64,000 nt of DNA, from NCBI GenBank assembly GCA_017433725.1, contig JAFRGQ010000083.1, positions 1 to 64,000 on the forward strand. The letters are read 5' to 3'. Below the pieces are notes generated by a model. That model searched no databases and had not been told where the DNA came from. It saw nothing but the letters and a program-made list of their open reading frames with translations. Position 1 is the first letter of the stretch; each line of letters starts with the position of its first letter. The DNA is from Lachnospiraceae bacterium. GTDB taxonomy: Bacteria; Bacillota; Clostridia; Lachnospirales; Lachnospiraceae. Both the position numbers and the translations under genes were made by a program. This document shows, piece after piece, positions 34,060-41,440 of the stretch.

Positions 34060-34503
34060 ATGGCAAAATCACAGTATAAAACAAAACAGTACACCGAGAT
34101 GCTGGCCTTCATGGCATCTGTGCCCGGGCAGCAGATGACGGTACAGGAAATCTTTGAAGGGATGAAGAACAGGGGAAGCCGGATCGGTATGACGACGGTC
34201 TACCGCCAGCTTGAAAGACTGGTCGAGGCGGGCGAAGTGAACCGTTATGTTCTTGACAGCAACGGCGGAGCCCTTTTTGAGTATATAGACAGGCAGACCA
34301 ATTGCCATAAACCGGCGTGCTTTCATTGCAAATGCGAAAGCTGCGGCCGCCTCATCCACCTTGAATGTGATGAAATTGCCAATCTTCAGGAGCACATGCT
34401 CGCGCACCATGGATTCTCACTGGATCCGGTGAGAACCGTATTTTACGGCGTGTGTGAGGAGTGCAGGTCGAAAATCATGGGAATTCCTGTGACCGGCGTA
34501 TGA
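34060..34503 (+). CDS. Fur family transcriptional repressor, probably Zur-like
   Basis: A 147-residue metalloregulator. The N-terminal winged helix includes MTVQEIFEGMKNRGSRIGMTTVYRQLERLVEAGEV. The C-terminal dimer domain has the structural zinc cysteines C92-x-x-C95 (CESCGRL) and C132-x-x-C135 (CEECRSK), and the HHGF regulatory region. An extra HKPACFHC just before the first pair is notable. Fur-family proteins repress metal-uptake genes when metal-loaded. The znuC-like and znuB-like genes downstream favour zinc or manganese sensing. Start: ATG behind GGAGG. The 3' end merges into degenerate tandem repeats that run to znuC. Confidence 0.88.
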   Translation: MAKSQYKTKQYTEMLAFMASVPGQQMTVQEIFEGMKNRGSRIGMTTVYRQLERLVEAGEVNRYVLDSNGGALFEYIDRQTNCHKPACFHCKCESCGRLIHLECDEIANLQEHMLAHHGFSLDPVRTVFYGVCEECRSKIMGIPVTGV

Positions 34504-34760
34504 AACGAAAGGGAAGTAAAAGACGGCTCGACTGTACCGGTCAAAATCACGGGAATCTCTATGAATGGTGGAAACGGAAGGGAAGTAAAAGTCGTCTCTA
34601 CTGTACATACCAAAACTACGTGAAGCAATATGAGAGGTGATAACCGGCAGCGGAGTGAAAGACGGTCTACTTTACAGACATAAAACCACCGGAACCCCTA
34701 TGAAAAGTGTGTAAACCGAAAGAGGAAGTAAAAGATGGCTCAACTATCATGCAAAAATCT
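34480..34760 (+). repeat. Decayed tandem duplications of the znuC translation start
   Basis: About 70-bp units are repeated from the end of the repressor gene into the start of the ABC ATPase gene. The live ribosome site and start GAGGAAGTAAAAGATGGCTC (ATG 34735) has earlier copies GGAAGTAAAAGACGGCTC (ACG 34523), GGAAGTAAAAGTCGTCTC (TCG 34592) and GGAGTGAAAGACGGTCT (ACG 34662). Spacings are 69, 70 and 73. Flanking blocks such as AAAATCACGGGAAT, like AAAATCATGGGAAT at the repressor end, are also repeated. Confidence 0.8.
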
Positions 34761-35688
34761 GACACTCGGTTACGAAGGAGATGTCCTTGTCCGCGACCTG
34801 AGTTTTGAAGTGAATAAAGGTGATTATCTGTGCATCGTCGGCGAGAACGGATCGGGAAAATCCACGCTGATGAAAACCATTCTGAACCTGAAGAGTCCGA
34901 TGTCCGGGACCATCACGACAGGTGACGGTGTAACTGCCAGAGAAATCGGATATCTGCCGCAGCAGACGATCGTGCAGAGAGATTTTCCTGCCTCGGTCTG
35001 GGAAATTGTACTTTCCGGATGCCAGGCGAGGGGGAAGTTCCATCCATTTTACACGAAAGAGGAAAAGCGGATGGCCCGCGAGAACATAGAACGCATGGGA
35101 ATCACGGAATACACAGACCGCTGCTATCGTGAGCTCTCCGGCGGACAGCAGCAGAGAGTTCTGCTTGCACGCGCACTCTGTGCGACGCGGAAAATATTGC
35201 TGCTCGACGAACCTGTCTCCGGACTCGATCCGAAAGTGACAAATGATATGTACACCCTCATCGAGCACCTGAACAAGGAAGAGGGAGTTACGATTATCAT
35301 GGTCTCCCACGATGTACAGGCTGCAGTGCGTTACGCTACCCATATTCTCCACGTCGGAAGTACGATCTTTTTCGGAACGAAGGAGAAGTATCTTCAGAGC
35401 CGTGAAGGCAGACTGTTCACTGCAAGTATAGAAAGTGAGGAGAATCTGACGATTAAGAATCCTGCGCAGCAGGATATTAGAAATGAGTCTGAGAACATCG
35501 CAGCCGGAAATGTTTCTGCCAGCCGGAAAGAAAAAAACGACAGGAACACACAAGAAGCGAAGAAAGATTCTTATGATGGAGATATGAGTTCAGATAAACA
35601 AAGGGAAAATGAGCAACCGAAAGCAGGAGGTCTGCAGAACGAATCAGGTGATGTAATACCGCAGACAGGAGAGGAGGCCGGAAAATGA
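34735..35688 (+). CDS. Metal ABC transporter ATP-binding protein (ZnuC-like)
   Basis: A 317-residue ABC ATPase. Walker A is GENGSGKST, the signature LSGGQQQRVLLARAL, Walker B LLLDEPVSGLD, and the switch His is in VSHDV. Closest in style to ZnuC/MntB-type zinc or manganese importers. The ATPase core ends near residue 230; the last about 85 residues are a charged, disordered tail (RNESENIAAGN; KEKNDRNTQEAKKDS) not typical of the family. Start: ATG 34735 with GAGGAAG; this initiation region is the last of four tandem copies. It overlaps the permease start by four bases (ATGA). Confidence 0.9.
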   Translation: MAQLSCKNLTLGYEGDVLVRDLSFEVNKGDYLCIVGENGSGKSTLMKTILNLKSPMSGTITTGDGVTAREIGYLPQQTIVQRDFPASVWEIVLSGCQARGKFHPFYTKEEKRMARENIERMGITEYTDRCYRELSGGQQQRVLLARALCATRKILLLDEPVSGLDPKVTNDMYTLIEHLNKEEGVTIIMVSHDVQAAVRYATHILHVGSTIFFGTKEKYLQSREGRLFTASIESEENLTIKNPAQQDIRNESENIAAGNVSASRKEKNDRNTQEAKKDSYDGDMSSDKQRENEQPKAGGLQNESGDVIPQTGEEAGK

Positions 35689-36524
35689 TAGATACGCTCG
35701 TATACTACTTTGAATTTCCGTTTGTCCGGTACGCCTTGGTCGTCGGTGTGCTCATCGCACTCTGCTCGTCGCTTCTGGGGGTTACACTGGTATTGAAACG
35801 TTTTTCATTTATCGGAGACGGACTTTCCCACGTTGCTTTTGGTGCTATAGCAATCGCTTCAGTACTCAATCTCTCGAATGATATGTTCTTTGTACTGCCG
35901 GCAACAGTGATCTGTGCGGTCCTGCTCCTTCGGACCGGTCAGAACACCAAAATCAAGGGAGACGCTGCCGTCGCAATGATTTCAGTCGGAGCATTGGCGG
36001 TAGGTTATCTGCTGATGAATATCTTTTCGACATCCGCAAATCTGTCAGGTGATGTCTGCAGCACCTTGTTCGGATCGACCTCAATCCTGACGCTGTCCAT
36101 ATCGGAAGTGTGGCTTTGCGTGGTATTATCGATTGCGGTCGTGGTGATATTTGTCGTATTCTACAACAAGATTTTCGCGGTCACCTTCGACGAGGACTTC
36201 GCGAAAGCAGTCGGGACAAATGTTAATACCTACAACCTCCTCATCGCCGTGACCATCGCAATCATAATCGTGCTTGCGATGAATCTGGTCGGATCTCTCC
36301 TGATATCCGCGCTGGTCATTTTCCCGGCACTGTCGGCAATGCGCGTGTTCAGGAGCTTCAAGACAGTGACGATCTGTTCGGCGGTCGTGTCGGTCATCTG
36401 CGCGACGCTGGGAATTCTCATCTCGATCCTCGCGGGGACGCCGGTCGGATCAACGATCGTGGTCATAGATATCCTTGCTTTCTTTGCCGCATGCGTTGTA
36501 GGCAGAGTGCGCTATGGAGCATGA
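35685..36524 (+). CDS. Metal ABC transporter permease (ZnuB-like)
   Basis: A 279-residue membrane protein of the ABC-3 (ZnuB/MntC) family, with about eight membrane segments. FIGDGLSHVAFGAIAIA is the classic periplasmic-to-membrane block, and AMNLVGSLLISALVIFPALSAM is the EAA-like coupling region. It forms the channel with the preceding ATPase. The matching solute-binding lipoprotein (ZnuA) is absent from this window, so it must be encoded elsewhere. The gene converges with the minus-strand cobalamin operon. Confidence 0.92.
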   Translation: MIDTLVYYFEFPFVRYALVVGVLIALCSSLLGVTLVLKRFSFIGDGLSHVAFGAIAIASVLNLSNDMFFVLPATVICAVLLLRTGQNTKIKGDAAVAMISVGALAVGYLLMNIFSTSANLSGDVCSTLFGSTSILTLSISEVWLCVVLSIAVVVIFVVFYNKIFAVTFDEDFAKAVGTNVNTYNLLIAVTIAIIIVLAMNLVGSLLISALVIFPALSAMRVFRSFKTVTICSAVVSVICATLGILISILAGTPVGSTIVVIDILAFFAACVVGRVRYGA

Positions 36525-36553
36525 GAGCAGCTTTCTGACGATATTCGAAGTTT

Positions 36554-36579
36554 CTGACACAGGATTCAAATTGTGTCAG
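36554..36579. terminator. Hairpin between convergent operons
   Basis: CTGACACA and TGTGTCAG arms with a 10-base loop. No clear T run on either strand, so its strength is uncertain. Confidence 0.45.
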
Positions 36580-36582
36580 GGA

Positions 36583-37674
36583 TTAATGATGAGATCGCTT
36601 AGAAAAATGCATGAATAACTCCCGATTCCTCGCATTCAGTGTCCCGAACTTTGTAAGACAGCAGATGACATCATCGCAGGAACTCGCGAGCGCTTTTGCA
36701 TTTTCAAATGCCTCATCGCCGATCGGTTCAAACGCCTCCTCCACGATGACTTCCGAAGCGAGTGCACACGCAATCGGGTACTCAAGATCATTTTTATGAA
36801 GTACGCCCGCAGCAAATGCAACCCCCTGCCGATGCAGTCTCCGGTATGTCGGAATCCCGCTTCCGCCGCCGCCTATTACAAACACGCTCGGTTTCCCGCC
36901 GGATTTCGGAAGCTCCGGAGAGCCGCAATATGTCAGATAACAGCCCTGTTCGATATCGAACAGGGTTTTTATATATTCATCTGAGAATATCTCTTCCGGC
37001 GTCCCCATCCTGTCAATCTGCCCGTTCTTTATGCACACTACGACATCGGAAACCTTCTGCGCCAGATCGATTTCATGGAGCGACATGATAACCGTGAGAT
37101 TCTTCTCCTTTACCAGTCTTCGGAGAAGGTCGAGAAGATCCAGCTTGTGATGAATATCGAGGTAAGAGGTCGGTTCATCCATCAGAAGAACGCCGGGATC
37201 CTGGCACAATGCTCGTGCAAGCAGGATGCGCTGCCTCTGACCGTCGCTGATTGCCCGGAAGGAACGTTCGGAAAGCTCCGTGGCATGTGTCAGTGCCATC
37301 GCTTCGTCAACTTTGAAATGATCTTCTGCCGAAAGGATTCCGAGACGGCCTGTATAGGGGTACCTGCCTGTCGCGACCACGTCGCGGCAGGTCATGAGTT
37401 CCGGATCGATCCTCTCTGTCAGAAGAAGGGACATACTTTTGGCTATTTCATTGGCGGAGAGAGATTTTATCGGATCTTTGCCGAGAAATACTGTGCCGCC
37501 GAGGGGCTCGAGCTGCTGAGCAAGCGTCTTTAGGAGAGTGGACTTGCCGGCTCCGTTGGGACCGATCAGAGTGAGAATCTGCCCCGGCCGGGCGTTCAGG
37601 GATATATTCCTGATGACGGGGCTTCGGTCATATCCGGCAGACAGGTCTTCGGTTCTGAGGGATAGATTTTTCAT
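36583..37674 (-). CDS. Cobalamin/heme-type ABC ATPase with extra C-terminal Rossmann-like domain
   Basis: A 363-residue protein. Residues 1-250 are a FecE/BtuD-type ABC ATPase: Walker A GPNGAGKST, signature AISDGQRQRILLARAL (the usual LSGGQ is ISDGQ), Walker B VLLMDEPTSYLD. Residues about 258-363 are an additional domain opening with SVFVIGGGGSGIPTYRRL, a dinucleotide-binding-like Gly-rich loop, and ending near FGTLNARNRELF. This tail is not part of canonical BtuD; it may sense or bind a ligand. Third gene of the uptake set: 31 bases after the permease. Start: ATG at 37674. An unusual palindrome with T5 on the + strand lies inside (36944-36970). Confidence 0.88.
   Translation of the reverse strand: MKNLSLRTEDLSAGYDRSPVIRNISLNARPGQILTLIGPNGAGKSTLLKTLAQQLEPLGGTVFLGKDPIKSLSANEIAKSMSLLLTERIDPELMTCRDVVATGRYPYTGRLGILSAEDHFKVDEAMALTHATELSERSFRAISDGQRQRILLARALCQDPGVLLMDEPTSYLDIHHKLDLLDLLRRLVKEKNLTVIMSLHEIDLAQKVSDVVVCIKNGQIDRMGTPEEIFSDEYIKTLFDIEQGCYLTYCGSPELPKSGGKPSVFVIGGGGSGIPTYRRLHRQGVAFAAGVLHKNDLEYPIACALASEVIVEEAFEPIGDEAFENAKALASSCDDVICCLTKFGTLNARNRELFMHFSKRSHH
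36944..36970 (+). terminator. Intragenic palindrome with T run, antisense terminator
   Basis: CCCTGTTCGATATCGAACAGGG is a 22-bp perfect palindrome, followed by TTTTTAT on the + strand. It lies within the minus-strand ATPase gene and would stop + transcripts running out of the metal-transport genes. Confidence 0.6.
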
Positions 37675-37705
37675 GAATAAAATCCTCGTTTAAAAGTGTA
37701 GGTAT

Positions 37706-38710
37706 TTACTTCCGATGAAGCAGCATCCAAATCACTACCGGAGCTCCGAACACTGCTGTCACAGAGCTGATCGAGAGCTCAGTGGGTGCAAATGCACACC
37801 TCGCAATCACATCGCACATGAGACAGAAGCAGGCTCCGCCGAGGAATGAAGCCGGTATGATAACGAGCGGTTTTGCCGTCCCGAAGAGATTCTTGACAAG
37901 ATGCGGGACCGCAATTCCCACGAAGGAAATCGGTCCTGCAAATGCCGTCACGCACGCCGACAGCATGCTCGACAGCAGGATAAGTTCCAGCCGGAACACA
38001 CGCACATTCACTCCCATATTTTGTGCATAGCCCTCGCCGAGCTGATATACGCTCATCGGTTTCGAGAGAAGAAAACTGAATAGCAGGCAGGGAAGAACGA
38101 TGAGAGTGAGGGTGCGTACATTTTCCCAACCGGTGCCCGAAAAGCTGCCGAGCGCCCAGTTGTGCAGGTTCACAATGTTCGAGTCATCCGCGAAAGTCAC
38201 CACAAAATCCGTGATTGCGGAACAGATATATCCGATCATGACGCCGCACACGACGAGAAGAGCCATATTGCGCACTTTGAGCGAGATGAGAAGCACGAAC
38301 CCCATGGAGAGAATTGCGCCTGCAAATGCTGCCGCCACCATCCCCCCGCTGCTCACCGTCAGGCCGGACCCGAGAAAGAAAATCATGGTCAGGGCAACCG
38401 TTAGTTTTGCACCGGATGAAATGCCAAGCACGAACGGTCCTGCAATTGGGTTATTGAAAAATGTCTGGAGAAGAAAACCGGAGACCGAGAGTGCTCCGCC
38501 GAGGATTGCTGCAGCTATCAGCCGCGGCAGCCGGATTTCCCAGATGATCTGCCCCTGTGTATCGGTAGATTCCCGGGATGTGAGCACGTGCAGGATTTCT
38601 CCCGGACTCAGACGTATGCTTCCGGTATTGATATTTAATAGTAAGAGAAGGACAAGCAGAAGAGCAAGGGAAAGAAAACATGCTGTCTGCCGTTTGGTTC
38701 TGTGTGACAT
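37706..38710 (-). CDS. FecCD/BtuC family ABC permease
   Basis: A 334-residue permease with about nine to ten membrane segments. Family blocks are IWEIRLPRLIAAAILGGALSVSG, NPIAGPFVLGISSGAKLT, and AGPISFVGIAVPHLVKNLFG (the cytoplasmic coupling helix). It transports corrinoids, heme or ferric siderophores with its partner ATPase and lipoprotein. It sits 24 bases after the binding-protein gene and 31 bases before the ATPase, all on the minus strand. Regulation by the upstream cobalamin riboswitch supports corrinoids or related tetrapyrroles. Confidence 0.93.
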   Translation of the reverse strand: MSHRTKRQTACFLSLALLLVLLLLLNINTGSIRLSPGEILHVLTSRESTDTQGQIIWEIRLPRLIAAAILGGALSVSGFLLQTFFNNPIAGPFVLGISSGAKLTVALTMIFFLGSGLTVSSGGMVAAAFAGAILSMGFVLLISLKVRNMALLVVCGVMIGYICSAITDFVVTFADDSNIVNLHNWALGSFSGTGWENVRTLTLIVLPCLLFSFLLSKPMSVYQLGEGYAQNMGVNVRVFRLELILLSSMLSACVTAFAGPISFVGIAVPHLVKNLFGTAKPLVIIPASFLGGACFCLMCDVIARCAFAPTELSISSVTAVFGAPVVIWMLLHRK

Positions 38711-38734
38711 GGTTATGTCTCCGTTATATGTCAG

Positions 38735-40033
38735 CTATTTTAATTTATGGAGAAATATCAGCTCATCCTCGTCCGCATGCCCGGTAACCACGGCATGGAG
38801 CTCCAGCATCATCTCTGCGACCGCAGTAGACTGCTGATACATGTTTTTGCCTGTGCCCCAGATATTTCCGTCGGATGCTGCCTTGCTCTGTTTCAGCATG
38901 GGTGCCTTTTTAAACAGTTCTTCCGCAGAATGCATCTCCCCGTCGATGGAGGTGCTGTAAATAAGTATATCGGAAACGAGAGCGCGGTCAAGAAAAGCTT
39001 CCATTTGCATGTTCATAGTCGCTTTGGCACTGTCCTCGGAGACAGAGACATCTGCAAATGCATAGGATCCGCCGGCCATCTCAATCATCTTAGAAATGTA
39101 ATCGCCGGGACTCCGCACATTGGCGTAGCCTGAAGAAGTGATGTAGAAGTAGGCTACAGTGGGAGAATCCTGCGAAGCGACGGGATTTTGTGCTGAGCCG
39201 GTAGAGGACAGCATTTTCGAAAGCTCCGGTACCGCCGTAAGTGATGCAAGCTGATCGTTGTAAAAAGCGTCCGCCTCATCTGTCTTACCGAGCAGGAGAC
39301 CGTAAAGTCTGATCCACTCCATCCTGCCGAGCGGGTGCGGCTCATAACTGGATTTATCTACAAGAACGGGAACTCCGAGCTTTTCTATTTTTTCTTTCGT
39401 GTCGGGAGTATGGTAGATCATGGTCGACTCAATAGCCAGATCGATTCCTTCGCGCAGCAGCAGCTCGTAGTCGGGGGCGCTGTACTTGCCTGCATAGAGC
39501 ATTTTTTCTGAGTCGAGAGCCTGCACAACTTCGGGTAGGCTCCAGTTCACTGCCTGTGTGCTGGTCATGCGAACTGTATCAAGAGCTTTGAGTACCCGGA
39601 AATAATCCATTCCGGCTGATGCTGCAAGATAGATTGTATCCGGTTTTTGTATCGGGATTATGTCTGTGTCGAGATCTGCCGGGGCTTTGGCATTTTCAGG
39701 AATGAGAAGATAGCGGTCTGTGCCGCCGATGGTAATGAGTGCAAAGTCGTCATAATAGTCGACAGAAAACTCGGTTGCATAGTCAAGCGGCATGTGACCC
39801 GTAGGCTCCGTAGCATTCCAGGAAGTGGCATGGGAATCAGTTATAGCCGAATCTGCCGCGCCACGTGAGGACGTTTGGGAACCGATTTGTTCCGATGATG
39901 CTATATCGGATGAGGTTACCCGGGATTCAGTCTGTGCCGGAGAGGATGCATTAGATGCACAACCTCCGATAATCCACATACAGAGCAGAAGAGCAGAAAT
40001 TATTAGTGAAAGTCGATGTCCGGAAATGTGCAT
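38735..40033 (-). CDS. FecB/BtuF-type ABC substrate-binding lipoprotein
   Basis: A 432-residue lipoprotein. The signal peptide ends with the lipobox WIIGGC (about C25), followed by a Ser/Thr-rich linker to about residue 90. The rest is the helical-backbone PF01497 domain: PDTIYLAASAGMDYFRVLKAL, KMLYAGKYSAPDYELLLREG and LVDKSSYEPHPLGRMEWI. It captures the ligand outside the membrane and passes it to the FecCD permease. The gene is separated from the upstream lipoprotein gene by 303 bases that hold a hairpin and a palindromic repeat, so expression may be attenuated there. Confidence 0.9.
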   Translation of the reverse strand: MHISGHRLSLIISALLLCMWIIGGCASNASSPAQTESRVTSSDIASSEQIGSQTSSRGAADSAITDSHATSWNATEPTGHMPLDYATEFSVDYYDDFALITIGGTDRYLLIPENAKAPADLDTDIIPIQKPDTIYLAASAGMDYFRVLKALDTVRMTSTQAVNWSLPEVVQALDSEKMLYAGKYSAPDYELLLREGIDLAIESTMIYHTPDTKEKIEKLGVPVLVDKSSYEPHPLGRMEWIRLYGLLLGKTDEADAFYNDQLASLTAVPELSKMLSSTGSAQNPVASQDSPTVAYFYITSSGYANVRSPGDYISKMIEMAGGSYAFADVSVSEDSAKATMNMQMEAFLDRALVSDILIYSTSIDGEMHSAEELFKKAPMLKQSKAASDGNIWGTGKNMYQQSTAVAEMMLELHAVVTGHADEDELIFLHKLK

Positions 40034-40075
40034 AGCCGGTTCCCTCCTTTTCAGACGATGGAGTCATACAATACC

Positions 40076-40136
40076 GTCCGGGTTCAAGTCACGTTTTCGA
40101 GACTTGGCGTGGGTTTCAGGTCAGCGTCAGCTGACA
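40076..40136 (+). repeat. Palindromic element, TTCAAGTC family
   Basis: GGTTCAAGTCACG-TTTT-CGAGACTTGGCGTGGG, then TTTCAGGTCAGCGTCAGCTGA. The first part aligns with 7141-7172 and the second with the reverse of 10660-10690. Confidence 0.6.
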
Positions 40137-40212
40137 TAAATCTAAACGGAAGCCTGTACATCTTTATGAACCCATTTATGCGAAAAACTTCGGTGGAGCA
40201 TTATGTAACAGA

Positions 40213-40264
40213 GTAGCAAATTCCCGGCAGGAACACTGTGAGAGTCTGCCGGGAACTGGCTACT
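40213..40264. terminator. Stable hairpin, possible attenuator within the operon
   Basis: GTAGC...TTCCCGGCAG pairs with CTGCCGGGAA...GCTAC. On the minus strand no T5 follows, so termination is likely partial. Confidence 0.45.
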
Positions 40265-40336
40265 GTTTGTTTTGTCTACGAACGTAAGCACGGAACGATA
40301 CGTAATCGACTTGTGGCTTCTTAATCAAAAATGTGC

Positions 40337-41374
40337 TTATGCAGCCGGTGTCAGTGATGCACTGTCAAATGTAAGCTTGTAATCAATAAGATGCGGCGTG
40401 CTCATCGCAGTCGTATCCGCACTGACCGGCATCTTATAGTCAAATCCGGTCACCGGGATTTCGAAAGTCGAGTTTCCATCTGAGTTTACCGGGTCGAAAC
40501 GTTCTCCATTTACTACCATAAAGTCGTAGTTGGAACTGCTCCAGATAATCTCTGCAGTTACACTTCCGTCTTTAACGGTAACTTTTGCAGGAGATGTCAC
40601 GGAGGCTTTTCCGGAACCGCCTTCGAGAGTGACCTCGGCAGTATACGTACCGTCAGCAAGATTCAAGTCTGCCGGATCCGTGAAAGAATTGTTCTTAAGC
40701 GCTTCCTGCGGAAGAGAATCCGCACGGAAGAGGAGTGTGCGGTCATACCATTGCTCTTTGCGTTTGCTGTAAGCCGCGCAGGGAATTCCTTCATCGAGCG
40801 CTTCGACAGGTACCGTGAAGGTGTAAGCTCCGTCCGGTGTTTCTTCATATGAAATATAGTCCGATTCGCTGGCAGAGACTGCTTCTTTTCCGGTTCCCAT
40901 GAAGAGATAGAGATAACCGGTGCCGGACATAGTCATCACTGCGCTCATAGAGTCGTCGGAAACGGCAAGAGTGCAGTTCGTGATCTTGAACATTGAGGAG
41001 CTGGAATCTACAGTGATGGGGTAGACGCCATTTTCAATTTCATCCGCGTGGATCGGCACCATTCCTTTTTCAACTACATCCACAATATCTGTCATCTCAT
41101 CAGCCGAGGCGACACCTTCTACCTTCGATTCCTCATTCTGTGAGTCTGAAGTATCGGCAGCAGCAGTTTTGCCGACTGCAGAGTCACCCGGTTCCGCACT
41201 TGCAGATTGATCTGCTTTGGAAGAAGCTGCATCACTATCATCGTGTGCGGTTGAGCTATCTGTGGCAGCAATGTTAGCATTTGTATTTCCTGCTCCGGTA
41301 TTGCCGCATCCGGTCATGATACTCTGGGAAAGAATTGCGGCAAGTACAAGGGCAAGCGTTCTTTTATGAATCAT
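40337..41374 (-). CDS. Lipoprotein of unknown function in the cobalamin-controlled operon
   Basis: A 345-residue lipoprotein. Start: ATG 41374 behind CGGAG gives a signal peptide ending in MTGC; the longer start at 41401 has no site. After a low-complexity Ser/Asp/Ala linker (to about residue 90) come two beta-rich halves. The first has MFKITNCTLAVSDDSMSAVMT and GYLYLFMGTGKEA. The second has DGTYTAEVTLEGGSGKASV and MVVNGERFDPV. The halves have the strand pattern of a cell-surface ligand-binding beta-sandwich, perhaps NEAT-like, but I cannot assign a family. It lies between the exported CbiK and the uptake ABC genes, so a role in binding or relaying a tetrapyrrole outside the cell is plausible. 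Confidence 0.75.
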   Translation of the reverse strand: MIHKRTLALVLAAILSQSIMTGCGNTGAGNTNANIAATDSSTAHDDSDAASSKADQSASAEPGDSAVGKTAAADTSDSQNEESKVEGVASADEMTDIVDVVEKGMVPIHADEIENGVYPITVDSSSSMFKITNCTLAVSDDSMSAVMTMSGTGYLYLFMGTGKEAVSASESDYISYEETPDGAYTFTVPVEALDEGIPCAAYSKRKEQWYDRTLLFRADSLPQEALKNNSFTDPADLNLADGTYTAEVTLEGGSGKASVTSPAKVTVKDGSVTAEIIWSSSNYDFMVVNGERFDPVNSDGNSTFEIPVTGFDYKMPVSADTTAMSTPHLIDYKLTFDSASLTPAA

Positions 41375-41440
41375 AGCATAATCTCCGTTTGCAGCAGCCA
41401 AGACCGCTGCATTATTTTCATCAAATACTTCGACTGATTC

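Larger units (their letters stand above)
40034..40336 (-). other. Intergenic region in the cobalamin operon, with palindromes
   Basis: No gene. It contains the TTCAAGTC-family element at 40076-40136 and a strong hairpin at 40213-40264. Confidence 0.6.
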
